Shown here: positions 20,415 through 29,901 of the stretch, one piece after another
Position numbering within the stretch: the first letter of the stretch is position 1
Layout: every line of letters starts with the position of its first letter
Source: Streptomyces flavidovirens DSM 40150
Lineage (GTDB): Bacteria > Actinomycetota > Actinomycetes > Streptomycetales > Streptomycetaceae
Assembly: GCF_000429085.1 (NCBI RefSeq)
Contig: NZ_AUBE01000006.1
Coordinates: 124,001 to 188,000, forward strand
Length of the DNA: 64,000 bases
Reading direction: 5' to 3'
The notes under the pieces: generated by a model
Seen by the model: only the letters and a program-made list of their open reading frames with translations
Database searches by the model: none
What the model was told of the DNA's origin: nothing
Made by a program: the position numbers and the translations under genes

Positions 20415-21671
20415 ATGACGCAGAGCACCGAAACCGCCCCCGCCGCCCCACTGCCCTCCCCCGAGGAGAGACGCAGGCTGCGCGAAGCGAAATCGCTGAC
20501 CCAGGAGCAGGTGGCGGCCGCCCTGGGCGTGAGCCGCGAGACGCTCAAGGCATGGGAATCCGGCCGCGCGAACCCCAAGCGCCGCAAGCGCGCGGCGTAC
20601 GCCAGACTCCTGGCCTCCTTCGCAGACGAGACCACCCCCGCCCACCACCCAACGGGGCAAGAGACCACCCCCGCCCACCAGCCAACGGTGCCGGGCGGGG
20701 ACGTGTCGGGGCGCTCCCCGCAGGGCGTTGAACGCAACCACCGCGAACGAACCAACGCAGTACCCGAACGTTCGACGCCCGAGGAGACGCCCCGGCACGG
20801 CACCGCCCCCGAAGCCACCGCAAAAGACGCCCACCCCACCCCCGAAACCCCCGCCCAGGCCTTCGACGCCCTCTACGCGTACTGCGCCCAAGCCCTGGTG
20901 AGCCAGACCTACCTCCTGACAGGAAGCCGCCCCCTGGCCCGGGAATCCGTCGAGTACGCCTTCCGCCTGGCCTGGCAGCGCTGGCCCGACGTAGCCACCG
21001 ACCGGGACCCGGCGAGCTGGGTCAGGGCAGCGGCGTACGACTACGCGCTCTCCCCCTGGCACCGCCTGCGTCGCCGCGCCCACAAACGCCCCGACCTGCC
21101 CCCCGCCGACCGCGACCGCAAGGTGCTGCTCAAGGCGCTGCTGGACCTGCCACCCGTGCACCGCCGCACCCTGCTGCTGTACGACGGCCTGGGACTGGAC
21201 CTCCCCGACACGGCGGCCGAGACGGAGGCGAGCACCCCCGCGACAGCGAACCGCCTGCTCAACGCGCGTGCCGCGATCGCCCAGCGGCTGCCGGAGCTCG
21301 CCGACGCCGGCACCCCCGCCGAACAGTCCGCGCTGCTCCAGGAACGCCTCGGCCACCTGGCCGAGCTCGGCATGGCGCCGCCCATCAAGCTGTCGCCCGC
21401 CCGAGCCGTACGCACGGGAAGCGAGCGCAGGACGAGGTTCTGGACGCGCGCCGCCCTCTTCTTCACCACGCTGATCGTCAGCGCCACGGGTTTCACACTG
21501 GCCACGGCCCCCACCCGGTACGAGCCCCCGCGAGCTCCCGGCGAACCGGTGCGCGGCGTCCCGGTGCACGCCGGCCCGCAGCCGCTCACCCCCGAGGACG
21601 AGGAGCTGCGCAGCCTGCTCCACTTGGCGCCCGTGACCGGCCCGGCCCGCCTGGTCCCGGAAGGCCGCTGA
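20415..21671 (+). CDS. Xre HTH fused to ECF-sigma-like region, membrane-anchored, carrying a repeat insert
   Basis: 418-aa mosaic protein. Residues ~14-68 form an Xre HTH (LTQEQVAAALGVSRETLKAW). Residues ~72-136 are a low-complexity insert encoded by the dispersed repeat described separately. Residues ~143-310 resemble an ECF sigma factor: a region-2-like helix bundle (FDALYAYCAQALVSQTYLL ... AFRLAWQRWPDV) and a region-4-like HTH (LPPVHRRTLLLYDGLGLDLP, then AAETEASTPATANRLL). A membrane helix follows (~res 342-360) with a short outside tail. It may be a transcription regulator linked to the membrane; whether the sigma-like part binds RNA polymerase is unknown. ATG 20415 is preceded by a GGGGGGA-type site. 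Confidence 0.8.
   Translation: MTQSTETAPAAPLPSPEERRRLREAKSLTQEQVAAALGVSRETLKAWESGRANPKRRKRAAYARLLASFADETTPAHHPTGQETTPAHQPTVPGGDVSGRSPQGVERNHRERTNAVPERSTPEETPRHGTAPEATAKDAHPTPETPAQAFDALYAYCAQALVSQTYLLTGSRPLARESVEYAFRLAWQRWPDVATDRDPASWVRAAAYDYALSPWHRLRRRAHKRPDLPPADRDRKVLLKALLDLPPVHRRTLLLYDGLGLDLPDTAAETEASTPATANRLLNARAAIAQRLPELADAGTPAEQSALLQERLGHLAELGMAPPIKLSPARAVRTGSERRTRFWTRAALFFTTLIVSATGFTLATAPTRYEPPRAPGEPVRGVPVHAGPQPLTPEDEELRSLLHLAPVTGPARLVPEGR
20664..20822 (+). repeat. Dispersed 159-bp repeat, copy 1 (in frame inside HTH-sigma gene)
   Basis: About 155 of 159 positions are identical to 33106-33264. Here it is read as PTVPGGDVSGRSPQGVERNH and following. A 33-bp unit at its left edge is tandemly doubled (20628 and 20661; ETTPAHHPTGQ then ETTPAHQPTVP). 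A CGGGG-CGCT-CCCCG hairpin lies inside. Confidence 0.9.
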
Positions 21672-21681
21672 CCGAACGCGG

Positions 21682-21719
21682 GCGGGCCCGTACCCCCTGA
21701 CCAGGGGATACGGGCCCGC
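21682..21719. terminator. Bidirectional terminator between HTH-sigma gene and sucD
   Basis: 17-bp stem with one mismatch (21682-21698 with 21703-21719, 4-base loop), between two convergent genes and 10 bases past the + strand stop. Confidence 0.8.
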
Positions 21720-21755
21720 ACCAGACCACCGTGCCGCCGAGACGGCAGCGGCGTA

Positions 21756-22640
21756 CTAACCCGCCAGAATCGCGCGAGCCAGCTTGGCCGTCTCGGTCGG
21801 CGTCTTGCCGACCTTGACGCCCGCGGCCTCGAGGGCCTCCTTCTTGGCCTGTGCGGTGCCAGAAGAACCGGACACGATCGCGCCGGCGTGACCCATCGTC
21901 TTGCCCTCGGGGGCGGTGAAGCCCGCGACGTAACCGACGACCGGCTTGGTCACGTTCTTCGCGATGTAGTCAGCGGCACGCTCCTCAGCGTCGCCACCGA
22001 TCTCACCGATCATCACGATGAGATCAGTGTCGGCGTCGGCCTCGAAAGCAGCCAGAGCATCGATGTGCGTAGTACCGATGACCGGGTCGCCACCGATGCC
22101 GACGGCGGACGAGAAGCCGATGTCACGGAGCTCGTACATCATCTGGTAGGTCAGCGTGCCGGACTTCGACACGAGACCGATGCGGCCGGGCTTGGTGATG
22201 TCGCCCGGAATGATGCCGGCGTTGGACTGGCCCGGCGTGATGAGACCGGGGCAGTTCGGGCCGATGATCCGGGTCTTGTTGCCCTTGGCACCGGCGTACG
22301 CCCAGAAGGCCGCGGAGTCGTGGACGGCGATGCCCTCGGTGATCACGACGGCCAGCGGAATCTCGGCGTCGATCGCCTCGACGACGGCGGCCTTCGCGAA
22401 GGCCGGCGGCACGAAGAGAACCGACACGTCGGCGCCGGTCTTCTCCATCGCTTCCTTGACGGAGCCGAAGACCGGGACCTCAGTGCCGTCGAAGTCGACG
22501 GACGTACCGGCCTTGCGCGGGTTCACGCCACCGACGATGTTGGTGCCGTCGGCCAGCATGAGCTTGGTGTGCTTCATGCCCGTGGCGCCGGTCATCCCCT
22601 GGACGATGACCTTGCTGTCCTTGGTGAGGAAGATAGCCAT
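21756..22640 (-). CDS. sucD: Succinyl-CoA ligase, alpha subunit
   Basis: Catalytic alpha subunit of succinyl-CoA synthetase (TCA cycle; makes ATP or GTP from succinyl-CoA). 294 aa, normal length. The CoA-binding N-terminus begins [40 protein letters not shown] and the phospho-histidine loop [14 protein letters not shown] are intact. It lies 21 bases after sucC in the same operon. Confidence 0.97.
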   Translation of the reverse strand: MAIFLTKDSKVIVQGMTGATGMKHTKLMLADGTNIVGGVNPRKAGTSVDFDGTEVPVFGSVKEAMEKTGADVSVLFVPPAFAKAAVVEAIDAEIPLAVVITEGIAVHDSAAFWAYAGAKGNKTRIIGPNCPGLITPGQSNAGIIPGDITKPGRIGLVSKSGTLTYQMMYELRDIGFSSAVGIGGDPVIGTTHIDALAAFEADADTDLIVMIGEIGGDAEERAADYIAKNVTKPVVGYVAGFTAPEGKTMGHAGAIVSGSSGTAQAKKEALEAAGVKVGKTPTETAKLARAILAG

Positions 22641-22661
22641 GGTGTTGGAGTCCCTCGTCCT

Positions 22662-23843
22662 TTACTTCGCTGCCGCGGCGAGCTCAGCGGCCTTGTCGGC
22701 CGCGCCGTCCATGGTGTCCACACGCTGAACGAGCGGGTGGTTCGCGTCGGAGAGGATCTTGCGACCGAGCTCCGCGTTGTTGCCGTCGAGGCGCACGACC
22801 AGCGGCTTGGTGACTTCCTCGCCCTTGCTCTTCAGCAGCGCGAGCGCCTGGACGACGCCGTTGGCGACCTCGTCGCAGGCGGTGATGCCACCGAAGACGT
22901 TGACGAACACGGACTTGACGTCCGGGTCGCCGAGGATGATCTCCAGGCCGTTCGCCATGACCTCGGCGGAGGCGCCGCCACCGATGTCGAGGAAGTTGGC
23001 GGGCTTCACGTTGCCGTGGTTCTCACCGGCGTACGCGACGACGTCCAGCGTCGACATGACCAGACCGGCACCGTTACCGATGATGCCGACCTCGCCGTCG
23101 AGCTTGACGTAGTTGAGGTTCTTGGCCTTGGCAGCAGCCTCGAGCGGGTTGGCTGCGGCGTGGTCCACGAACTCCTCGTGGCCCGGCTGGCGGAACTCGG
23201 CGTTCTCGTCGAGAGACACCTTGCCGTCCAGCGCGATGATGCGGCCGTCGGCGACCTTCGCGAGGGGGTTGACCTCGACGAGGAGCGCGTCCTCGGCGAC
23301 GAAGGTGTCCCACAGCGTCACCAGGACCTCGGCGACCTGCTCCGCGACCTCGGCCGGGAACTTCGCCTGGGCGACGATCTCGCGGGCCTTCTCGATCGTC
23401 ACGCCGTCATTGGCGTTGACCGGGACCTTCGCGAGAGCCTCGGGGGTCTTCTCCGCGACCTCCTCGATGTCCATGCCGCCCTGCACGGACGCCATGGCGA
23501 GGAAGGTGCGGTTGGTGCGGTCGAGGAGGTACGAGACGTAGTACTCCTCGGCGATCTCGGGTGCGGTCTCGGCGATCATCACCTTGTGGACCGTGTGGCC
23601 CTTGATGTCCATCCCGAGGATGTCCGTCGCCCGGGCGACGGCCTCGTCCGGCGTCGCGGCGAGCTTGACGCCGCCGGCCTTGCCGCGGCCGCCGACCTTC
23701 ACCTGCGCCTTGACGACCGACTTGCCGCCCAGCCGCTCAGTGGCCTCGCGCGCCGCCTCAGGCGTTTCGATGACTTCACCGGCCAGCACCGGTACACCGT
23801 GCTTGGCGAAGAGGTCCCTCGCCTGGTACTCGAACAGGTCCAC
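22662..23843 (-). CDS. sucC: Succinyl-CoA ligase, beta subunit
   Basis: ATP-grasp nucleotide-binding subunit of succinyl-CoA synthetase. 393 aa from GTG 23843 (first residues [19 protein letters not shown]), the family's canonical N-terminus; AAAAGGG precedes it. The ATP-grasp core includes [29 protein letters not shown] and [12 protein letters not shown]. First gene of the sucCD operon. Confidence 0.97.
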   Translation of the reverse strand: MDLFEYQARDLFAKHGVPVLAGEVIETPEAAREATERLGGKSVVKAQVKVGGRGKAGGVKLAATPDEAVARATDILGMDIKGHTVHKVMIAETAPEIAEEYYVSYLLDRTNRTFLAMASVQGGMDIEEVAEKTPEALAKVPVNANDGVTIEKAREIVAQAKFPAEVAEQVAEVLVTLWDTFVAEDALLVEVNPLAKVADGRIIALDGKVSLDENAEFRQPGHEEFVDHAAANPLEAAAKAKNLNYVKLDGEVGIIGNGAGLVMSTLDVVAYAGENHGNVKPANFLDIGGGASAEVMANGLEIILGDPDVKSVFVNVFGGITACDEVANGVVQALALLKSKGEEVTKPLVVRLDGNNAELGRKILSDANHPLVQRVDTMDGAADKAAELAAAAK

Positions 23844-24187
23844 GCGCGTCCGTCCCTTTTCTGGTGATCGCGGTTCGTTGCGTTGTCTCCAATGGGCGTG
23901 CCGCGAAGGGCAACGTGACGGCGCTGTCACAAGGGAGGCGTAACGGTGTCCGGTACGCGGCATGTCCGTCTCGCAGGTTATCCCCGTGGGCCGTGGGACC
24001 CTAAATCGCAGATCACACCTGGGCGGTGATACCGGTCACAGCCGGTCACGGAGCGCACGTGCTACGCGTCGGCGGCCGCCCCGCAGGCCAGACACGGAGC
24101 CGGATAGGGGCCGGTTACGGGCCGGATACGGAGCCGGGCGGCCTCCACCCCAATGGAGACCGCCCGAGGAACACCCGACCCGCCTGC

Positions 24188-24268
24188 CGGATGCCCTGCT
24201 TCAGATGCCGCGCGTCAGATGCCCTGCGTCGCGTCAGGTGTCCTGCGTCAGATGCCCTGCGTCAGGTA
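24188..24268 (-). repeat. Tandem 14-bp repeats copying the 3' end of the secreted-protein gene
   Basis: On the minus strand the last codons and stop of the gene at 24248 (ACGCAGGGCATC then TGA) are repeated about four more times, with substitutions, downstream of the stop. The rest of 23844-24247 is AT-poor spacer; at 24105-24145 it also has repeated GCCGGATA/GCCGGTTA words. The sucC promoter must lie at its left. Confidence 0.7.
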
Positions 24269-25207
24269 AGACGCGTAGCCAGGGGTGACCGAGCCGGCGG
24301 CGTCCTGGGCGCCGTAGGCGGCGTTGCCGGCGAGCGGCGTCGAGGTGACCGTGCCGGACAGGTCGTGCGCGAACGGCTGGACGTCGGACACGACGCCACC
24401 GGCGAACGGCGACACGTCGCCGGCGACGCCGTGCGCGAGGGTGTGGGCGCTGCCGCCGACGCCGTACGCCACCGGCTCCAGGTGGTCGACGACGGTCTGG
24501 ACGAACGGCTGGACCGCACCGTGGACGCCACCCGCGAACGGGCCGACCTCGGAGACGACGCCACCGGCGAACGGCTGCACGTCGCTCACGACACCACCCG
24601 CGAAGGGCGCCACGTCACCGACCGCGCCCCGGGCGAGGCCGCCGGCGTCACCGACCGCCTGACCGGCGACCGGGAGCACGCCGTGCACGGCGCGGGCGGC
24701 GATGGGCGGCAGGGTGTCCTGGGCGACGGCGTGGGCGAGCGGGGTGGCGTGGCCGGGGGCCTGGCCGGCGTAAGCCTGAGCCTGGCCCGGCGCCTGCTCG
24801 ACCTCGGACGCGAAGGTGGACAGCGGCCCGAAGAGGTAGTCGACCTCGGCCTCGGCGCCGGCCCGGGCGTCAGCGTGGGCGTCGGACGCGGCATCGGCCC
24901 CCGCGTGGGCGGCGTCGGTCACGTCGGTCACGGAGGGGACGGCCGGCAGGCCGACCTCGGCGTCGTGCCGCACGTCCTGGACGTCGGCCTTCGCGGTGAC
25001 CTTGGCTGCGGAGGCCGCACCGGCGGCCTCGTCGGCGACCCCGGACGTGACGTCCTTGACGTCCGCTACGGCGTCGGACGCCTGGTCGGGCGTCGACAGC
25101 GGCACCGAGACGGGCAGCTCGGCCGCGCTCGCGGCGGCGGTGCCGAGGGCCCACATGCCGCCGGCGGTGGCGGCGACGGCGATGGAACGGCGGATGTTCT
25201 TGTTCAT
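24248..25207 (-). CDS. Secreted repeat protein, Ala/Val/Gly-rich
   Basis: 319 aa; an export signal is clear (MNKNIRRSIAVAATAGGMWA, cleavage near ASA-AEL, ~res 29). The mature protein has no cysteine and is built from degenerate 10-13-residue repeats (PFAGGVVSDVQ, PFAGGVVSEVG, PFAGGVHGAVQ), with an Asp/Ala-rich N-terminal part. The regular spacing of small and hydrophobic residues suggests an extended or amphipathic surface protein. I recognise no enzyme motif. ATG 25207 is preceded by AAGGA at ~12 bases. The next gene upstream (25314-26168) also encodes an exported low-complexity protein and may be in the same operon. Confidence 0.8.
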   Translation of the reverse strand: MNKNIRRSIAVAATAGGMWALGTAAASAAELPVSVPLSTPDQASDAVADVKDVTSGVADEAAGAASAAKVTAKADVQDVRHDAEVGLPAVPSVTDVTDAAHAGADAASDAHADARAGAEAEVDYLFGPLSTFASEVEQAPGQAQAYAGQAPGHATPLAHAVAQDTLPPIAARAVHGVLPVAGQAVGDAGGLARGAVGDVAPFAGGVVSDVQPFAGGVVSEVGPFAGGVHGAVQPFVQTVVDHLEPVAYGVGGSAHTLAHGVAGDVSPFAGGVVSDVQPFAHDLSGTVTSTPLAGNAAYGAQDAAGSVTPGYASYLTQGI

Positions 25208-25313
25208 GCTTTTGTCAGATCCTTCGAAATTCATTCGGCTGTCCGGGTTTCCGGATGGCGGGCAGACCTGTCCCGCCCCCGCGCGGCAGGTCATTGAGCG
25301 GGGACGGTCTGCC

Positions 25314-26168
25314 CTAGCCGGGGAATTCGAGGACTTCGTGCGGCCGGTCGTACGTCGGTGCGGCGGTCGTCGGCAGCGTTGCCCCGCGCACCAGCCCGAA
25401 CCGGGCGCCGTCCGCGGACGCGGCGGCGTGCTTGTCGCCGGAGCGCGACGGATTCGCGTCACCGGCCGACTGCCATACGCCGTCGCCGCACGGCCCGGCA
25501 GGCGCCGGTACGGGCGCCTGCCCGCACTCCGGGCGGCCCGGACCCCGGTGTGCGTCATCGCGCTGCGGCCCGGTGAGGCCGTACGGGTACGCGCCCTGGT
25601 CGGCAACGCCCGCGATGGCGGTCAGAGACCCGCTCCCGTCCGGCAGGACCCGTTCGCCGGAGCCCTGATGCACGGATCGCTCCGGCCCTACCGGGGGCTC
25701 CGTACCACCATCGGCAGACGGCACCTGCGCCACGGGCACTGCGGGCACGGGCACTGCGGGCGCTGGGGACACGGGCACTTCGGACACGGGCGCTGCGGGC
25801 TCGGGAACTCCCGGCACCGGCACTTCGTGTGCGGGAACTTCGTGTGCGGGCAACGCGGGCACCGGCAGGCCGGGCGCCGGCAGCTCGGGCGTCGCCGTCG
25901 GCTGTTGCTGGACGACGCGGTCCTTCAGCTCGTCGACGGGCCGCGTGACGCCCCGTACGACATCGGCCGGCGGGTCCACCCCTTCAGGCACGGCCTGCGC
26001 GGCGGCCGGGGCCACCGGCGCCGCCTCGGCTGCGTACGCCTGGCCGCCCCACAGAAACCCCAACGCCAGCAAGCCCCCCAGGAAGAACACCACCCGCAGC
26101 GCACGCCGCCGACCCGCCCGGCGCAGTACGCGCAGAGCGGCAAGGGGGCGAGCAACCACGGCAGTCAA
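25314..26168 (-). CDS. Exported proline/valine-rich protein
   Basis: 284 aa. A basic N-terminus (RPLAALRVLRRAGRRRALRV) leads into one hydrophobic segment (FFLGGLLALGFLWGGQAYA) that ends in a plausible signal-peptidase site. The mature part has tandem VP/PAP repeats (PALPAHEVPAHEVPVPGVPE) and a C-terminal Gly/Asp-rich region with two Cys pairs. The start is uncertain: TTG 26168 has AAGGCG at 9 bases, and GTG 26159 is the alternative. No known domain. It probably forms an operon with the secreted protein downstream. Confidence 0.65.
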   Translation of the reverse strand: MTAVVARPLAALRVLRRAGRRRALRVVFFLGGLLALGFLWGGQAYAAEAAPVAPAAAQAVPEGVDPPADVVRGVTRPVDELKDRVVQQQPTATPELPAPGLPVPALPAHEVPAHEVPVPGVPEPAAPVSEVPVSPAPAVPVPAVPVAQVPSADGGTEPPVGPERSVHQGSGERVLPDGSGSLTAIAGVADQGAYPYGLTGPQRDDAHRGPGRPECGQAPVPAPAGPCGDGVWQSAGDANPSRSGDKHAAASADGARFGLVRGATLPTTAAPTYDRPHEVLEFPG

Positions 26169-26247
26169 GAGGAACAGCGCCTTCGCAGGGGGAGGAAACG
26201 ACGGGCTGATGCTTGCACGAGCCTCCTGGGGTCGCGCAAGTCGGATG

Positions 26248-29200
26248 TTACTGATGAGTCGCCATGTCCGGTATGGGTAGTGGTCGTTTCTCGATCGCCG
26301 CCGCCATCACCTCCGGAAACAGGTCCGGCGTACAGGCGAAGGCGGGGGCGCCGAGGGCCGCGAGAGCCGCCGCGTGCTCCCGGTCGTACGCGGGAGCGCC
26401 TTCGTCGGAGAGCGCGAGCAGTGCCACGAACTGCACTCCCGACGCCTTCATCGCCGCCACCCGCTTCAGCATCTCGTCGCGTATGCCGCCCTCGTAGAGG
26501 TCGCTGATCAGCACGACGACGGTGTCGGCCGGCCGGGTGATCCGCGACTGGCAGTACGCGAGGGCGCGGTTGATGTCCGTCCCCCCGCCGAGCCGGGTGC
26601 CGAAGAGAACGTCGACCGGGTCGTCCAACTGGTCGGTGAGGTCGACGGCGGCGGTGTCGAAGACGACGAGGCGGGTGTCGACCGAGCGCATGGAGGCGAG
26701 GACCGCGCCGAAGACCGACGCGTAGACCACGGACGCGGCCATGGACCCCGACTGGTCGATGCACAGGACGATGTCCTTCTTCACGGACTGCGAAGCCCGC
26801 CCGTACCCGACGAGCCGTTCGGGAACGACCGTCCGGTATTCAGGAAGGTAGTTTTTCAGGTTGGCCCGGATGGTCCGGTCCCAGTCGATGTCCCGGTGGC
26901 GTGGGCGGCTGACGCGGGCGCTGCGGTCGAGAGCGCCGGTGAGGGTGGCCCTGGTGCGGGTGGCGAGACGCTTCTCCAGGTCTGCGACGACCTTGCGGAC
27001 GACGGCGCGCGCCGTTTCCCTGGTCGTCTCCGGCATCGCCTTGTTGAGCGAGAGCAGCGTCCCGACGAGGTGGACGTCCGCCTCCACGGCCTCCAGCATC
27101 TCGGGTTCCAGCAGCAGCGCCGACAGGCCCAGGCGCTCAATGGCGTCGCGCTGCATGACCTGCACGACGGAGTTCGGGAAGTACGTACGGATGTCGCCGA
27201 GCCAGCGCGCGACGGACGGCGCGGAGGCACCGAGCCCGGCCGAGCGGCCGGACGAACGCTCCGCGTCGCGCCCGCTGCCGTACAGCGCGCCCAACGCCGC
27301 GTCCATGGCGGCGTCCTGACCAATGAGCGACACCCCGGTCCCGTCGGCCGCTTCCCCACCGAGCACGAGCCGCCAGCGCCGGAGCCGCTCGCCGCTGCCC
27401 TCGCTCGTGTTCCCCAAACCGCCCTCTCCCGCTGCGACATGTGCGGCCCCGCCGCGTGGCGGGCACACACGGATCGGCAGTTGCCGCAACGCGACACCCT
27501 CCACCGCACCCGCACCCGCACCCGCACCCGCACCCGCACCCGCACCCGCACCCGCACCCGCACGCCCAACGACCAAACCCTCACCCACCGGACGGGCCGC
27601 GTCGGCCGTCCCGTCGCCGAGCAGCAGCCCCAGCACCGGCAGCACCGCGTCGGCACGCTCCTCGTCCAGACCCGGGCCGAAGCCGGGTGTCCCGGACTCC
27701 GTACGCGCCGGGTGTGCGGCGGACGGGCCGCGCCTGACGAGTTCGCCCAGTGTGCGCCGTACTCCCGGCTCGTACGCCGAGAACGTGCGGCGCAGCAGCG
27801 GCAGTACGCCGGTGAAGGCGTCGGCGGACACACCGGTCAGCCAGGTGTCGACCAGGCCGAGCAGCCGTTCGTCGTGTACGAGGAGCATTCCCCCGCCCGA
27901 TGCTCCGCCGACGAAGCCCTCGATCCAGGCCGCGGCGTCGGCCGGCGGTGTCCCGAGTGACAGGGCGAGCGACATGAGGCGCGCCGCGTCCTCCTCCGTG
28001 AGCCGCCCGTCGTCCAGCAGCAACCGCGCCGCCCGGCCGCGGATCACACCGCCCACACTGTCCCGCCCGGCGAGTCTGCTCAGCACCGCCGACCAACGCC
28101 CGCGCACGTCACGGCGCTCGCCGGGCGCGGTCCCGGCCAGGAGGCCGACCGCCGCGTGGACCGCGTCGAGGTGGCGGCGCATGTCCGCCGTACCGTCCGC
28201 GTCGAGGCCGGTGCAGGCGGGCGGCAGCCCGACGCAGATCCGCTCGGCGAGGCCGGCCGCGACCTCGCCCAGCGCGACCGTGTCCGTGCCGCGAACGTCG
28301 CCGTACCGCAGCGATCGGGCGAGCGCGGGCAGCGCCTGGGCGAGGTGGCCGACGTCGGCGTCCAGCGCCGCGCGGTCGGCGAGTGCCCGCATGACCACCG
28401 GGAGGGCGTCGGGGAGTTCGGCCAGCAGGCACTGCTCGGCGAGCGCGGTGACGTCGGCGAGCGCGGTGGCCGACACGGCGTGGGTCTCGGCCTTGGCGGT
28501 GGCCGCGGAGAGGACCGTGGTGCCCCACACCCCGGCCTCGGCGACACGCACCGGCAATTCGGGCTCCCAGCGCAGCCGCCAGGCCTCCCGGAACGTCCCC
28601 GTGCTCCCTCGCGCCTCGGCCGGCTCGCCCCAGCCGATGGACAGCAGCCGCAGCCGGTGCAGCAGCCGGCTGCGCGCCGCGTCGGTCTCCTTCCGCAGAT
28701 CGAGCTCCACGTTGCGTTCCTGTGCTTCCGGTTTGAGCCGCAGACTGCGCTGCGTCCGGGTCAGGTCGCGTTGCAGCGGTACGGCGGGCGCCGTGTCCGG
28801 GACCTCGCCGAGAACGTCACCTACGACGAGCCGGTCGTGCACGAGCGCGAGCGGCACGTCGGAGCCCTCGCACATCACGGCCCGCACCGCGTCCATCGTC
28901 TCGGTGAGCCCGGCGAGCGGCCGGCCCCGCATGACGGCGAGCGTTTCGGCCAGCCGTACGGCCTCGATGACGTGGGCGGAGGAGACCGGTCGGTCCTCGG
29001 CCCGCAGCAGCCCGGCGACCTTGGTCATCCAGCGCTCGACAGGCCGGTCGGGGGCACCGAAGAGATGGCCGTACCAGCCGGGCGACTCGATGCCCGCACC
29101 GTAACCGCTGCGCCGGGCCAGCCTGCGGTGGGTCCACGGCACCCAGGTCATTTCGGCCCTGACCTTGGGCAGGCCTTTGAGCAGCGCACGGTCGGCGGTG

Positions 29201-29901
29201 GCGGTGGCCACCTTCTCGCCGAGCGCCGGCAGGTGCCACGCGCCGCAGACCACGGCGAAGTCGTCGCCGAACTCCTTGCGCGCGGCTCGCAGCCGGAGCC
29301 TCATGTGGGCCTCGCGCACGCGGTCGCGGGGGTGCCCTCCGTCTCCGTACGTCTCGCGCAGGGCCCCCATGGCCTCGGTGAGCGCCCCGAACGGTGCGAA
29401 CGGGTCGCCGGCCCCGTCCCCGCGGTGCTCGATGACGTCCTCCCACCACCGCTCCGGATCGTCGTACCCGGCAGCCTCGGCGAGCACCCTCACCGGGTCG
29501 ACGGCAAGGGACTCGGCCGCACGCTCCTCACCCCCACCGTCCTCCTCCCCCTCCTCCCCCTCCTCCCCCTCCTCCGTCAGCGCCAACGAGTGCGCCGCGG
29601 GGAGGTCGATGAAGCGGACCGCTGCGCCGTGCCCGAGCGCCCAGCGGATCGCGACCCACTCGGGGGAGAACTCGGCCAGCGGCCAGAACGCGGCCCGGCG
29701 CGGGTCGTCCGCGACGTGCGCGAGCAGGGCCACGGGCGGGCGCATCGCGTCGTCGGCCGCGAGTGGCAGCAGCGCATCGGCCTCGGGCGGTCCTTCGATC
29801 AGTACGGCCCGGGGCCGCGCCGCTCGGAGCGCCGCGCGCACCGCACGGGCCGAGCCGGGCCCGTGGTGGCGAACGCCCAGCAACAGGGGGCCGGGCGTCA
29901 T
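26248..29901 (-). CDS. DUF5682 - VWA domain fusion protein (partner of MoxR ATPase)
   Basis: 1217 aa. Residues 1-~770 are a DUF5682 protein: it opens LLLGVRHHGPGSARAVRAAL and VLIEGPPEADALLPL, motifs that relate DUF5682 to the EreA/ChaN/TraB-like hydrolase group. An 18-residue Gly-Ala tract (~res 780-797, encoded by a hexamer repeat) separates it from a C-terminal unit (~829-1217) with a helical part and a von Willebrand A domain whose MIDAS metal site is intact (CIDQSGSMAAS, GGGTDINRAL, LISDLYEGG). In relatives I recall the two parts as separate genes. The start overlaps the MoxR stop (ATGA). VWA proteins typically present substrates to MoxR-type AAA+ ATPases. Confidence 0.88.
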   Translation of the reverse strand: MTPGPLLLGVRHHGPGSARAVRAALRAARPRAVLIEGPPEADALLPLAADDAMRPPVALLAHVADDPRRAAFWPLAEFSPEWVAIRWALGHGAAVRFIDLPAAHSLALTEEGEEGEEGEEDGGGEERAAESLAVDPVRVLAEAAGYDDPERWWEDVIEHRGDGAGDPFAPFGALTEAMGALRETYGDGGHPRDRVREAHMRLRLRAARKEFGDDFAVVCGAWHLPALGEKVATATADRALLKGLPKVRAEMTWVPWTHRRLARRSGYGAGIESPGWYGHLFGAPDRPVERWMTKVAGLLRAEDRPVSSAHVIEAVRLAETLAVMRGRPLAGLTETMDAVRAVMCEGSDVPLALVHDRLVVGDVLGEVPDTAPAVPLQRDLTRTQRSLRLKPEAQERNVELDLRKETDAARSRLLHRLRLLSIGWGEPAEARGSTGTFREAWRLRWEPELPVRVAEAGVWGTTVLSAATAKAETHAVSATALADVTALAEQCLLAELPDALPVVMRALADRAALDADVGHLAQALPALARSLRYGDVRGTDTVALGEVAAGLAERICVGLPPACTGLDADGTADMRRHLDAVHAAVGLLAGTAPGERRDVRGRWSAVLSRLAGRDSVGGVIRGRAARLLLDDGRLTEEDAARLMSLALSLGTPPADAAAWIEGFVGGASGGGMLLVHDERLLGLVDTWLTGVSADAFTGVLPLLRRTFSAYEPGVRRTLGELVRRGPSAAHPARTESGTPGFGPGLDEERADAVLPVLGLLLGDGTADAARPVGEGLVVGRAGAGAGAGAGAGAGAGAGAVEGVALRQLPIRVCPPRGGAAHVAAGEGGLGNTSEGSGERLRRWRLVLGGEAADGTGVSLIGQDAAMDAALGALYGSGRDAERSSGRSAGLGASAPSVARWLGDIRTYFPNSVVQVMQRDAIERLGLSALLLEPEMLEAVEADVHLVGTLLSLNKAMPETTRETARAVVRKVVADLEKRLATRTRATLTGALDRSARVSRPRHRDIDWDRTIRANLKNYLPEYRTVVPERLVGYGRASQSVKKDIVLCIDQSGSMAASVVYASVFGAVLASMRSVDTRLVVFDTAAVDLTDQLDDPVDVLFGTRLGGGTDINRALAYCQSRITRPADTVVVLISDLYEGGIRDEMLKRVAAMKASGVQFVALLALSDEGAPAYDREHAAALAALGAPAFACTPDLFPEVMAAAIEKRPLPIPDMATHQ
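27506..27559. repeat. Hexanucleotide microsatellite, nine GCACCC units
   Basis: Nine exact GCACCC copies (plus strand) inside the DUF5682-VWA gene, read on the minus strand as Gly-Ala repeats at the domain junction. Six-base units keep the frame, so length changes would alter only linker length. Confidence 0.92.

Noticed and set aside
27506-27559. GCACCC array considered as a CRISPR or regulatory array
   Set aside because: The units are contiguous with no spacers and lie inside a coding region, encoding a Gly-Ala linker.
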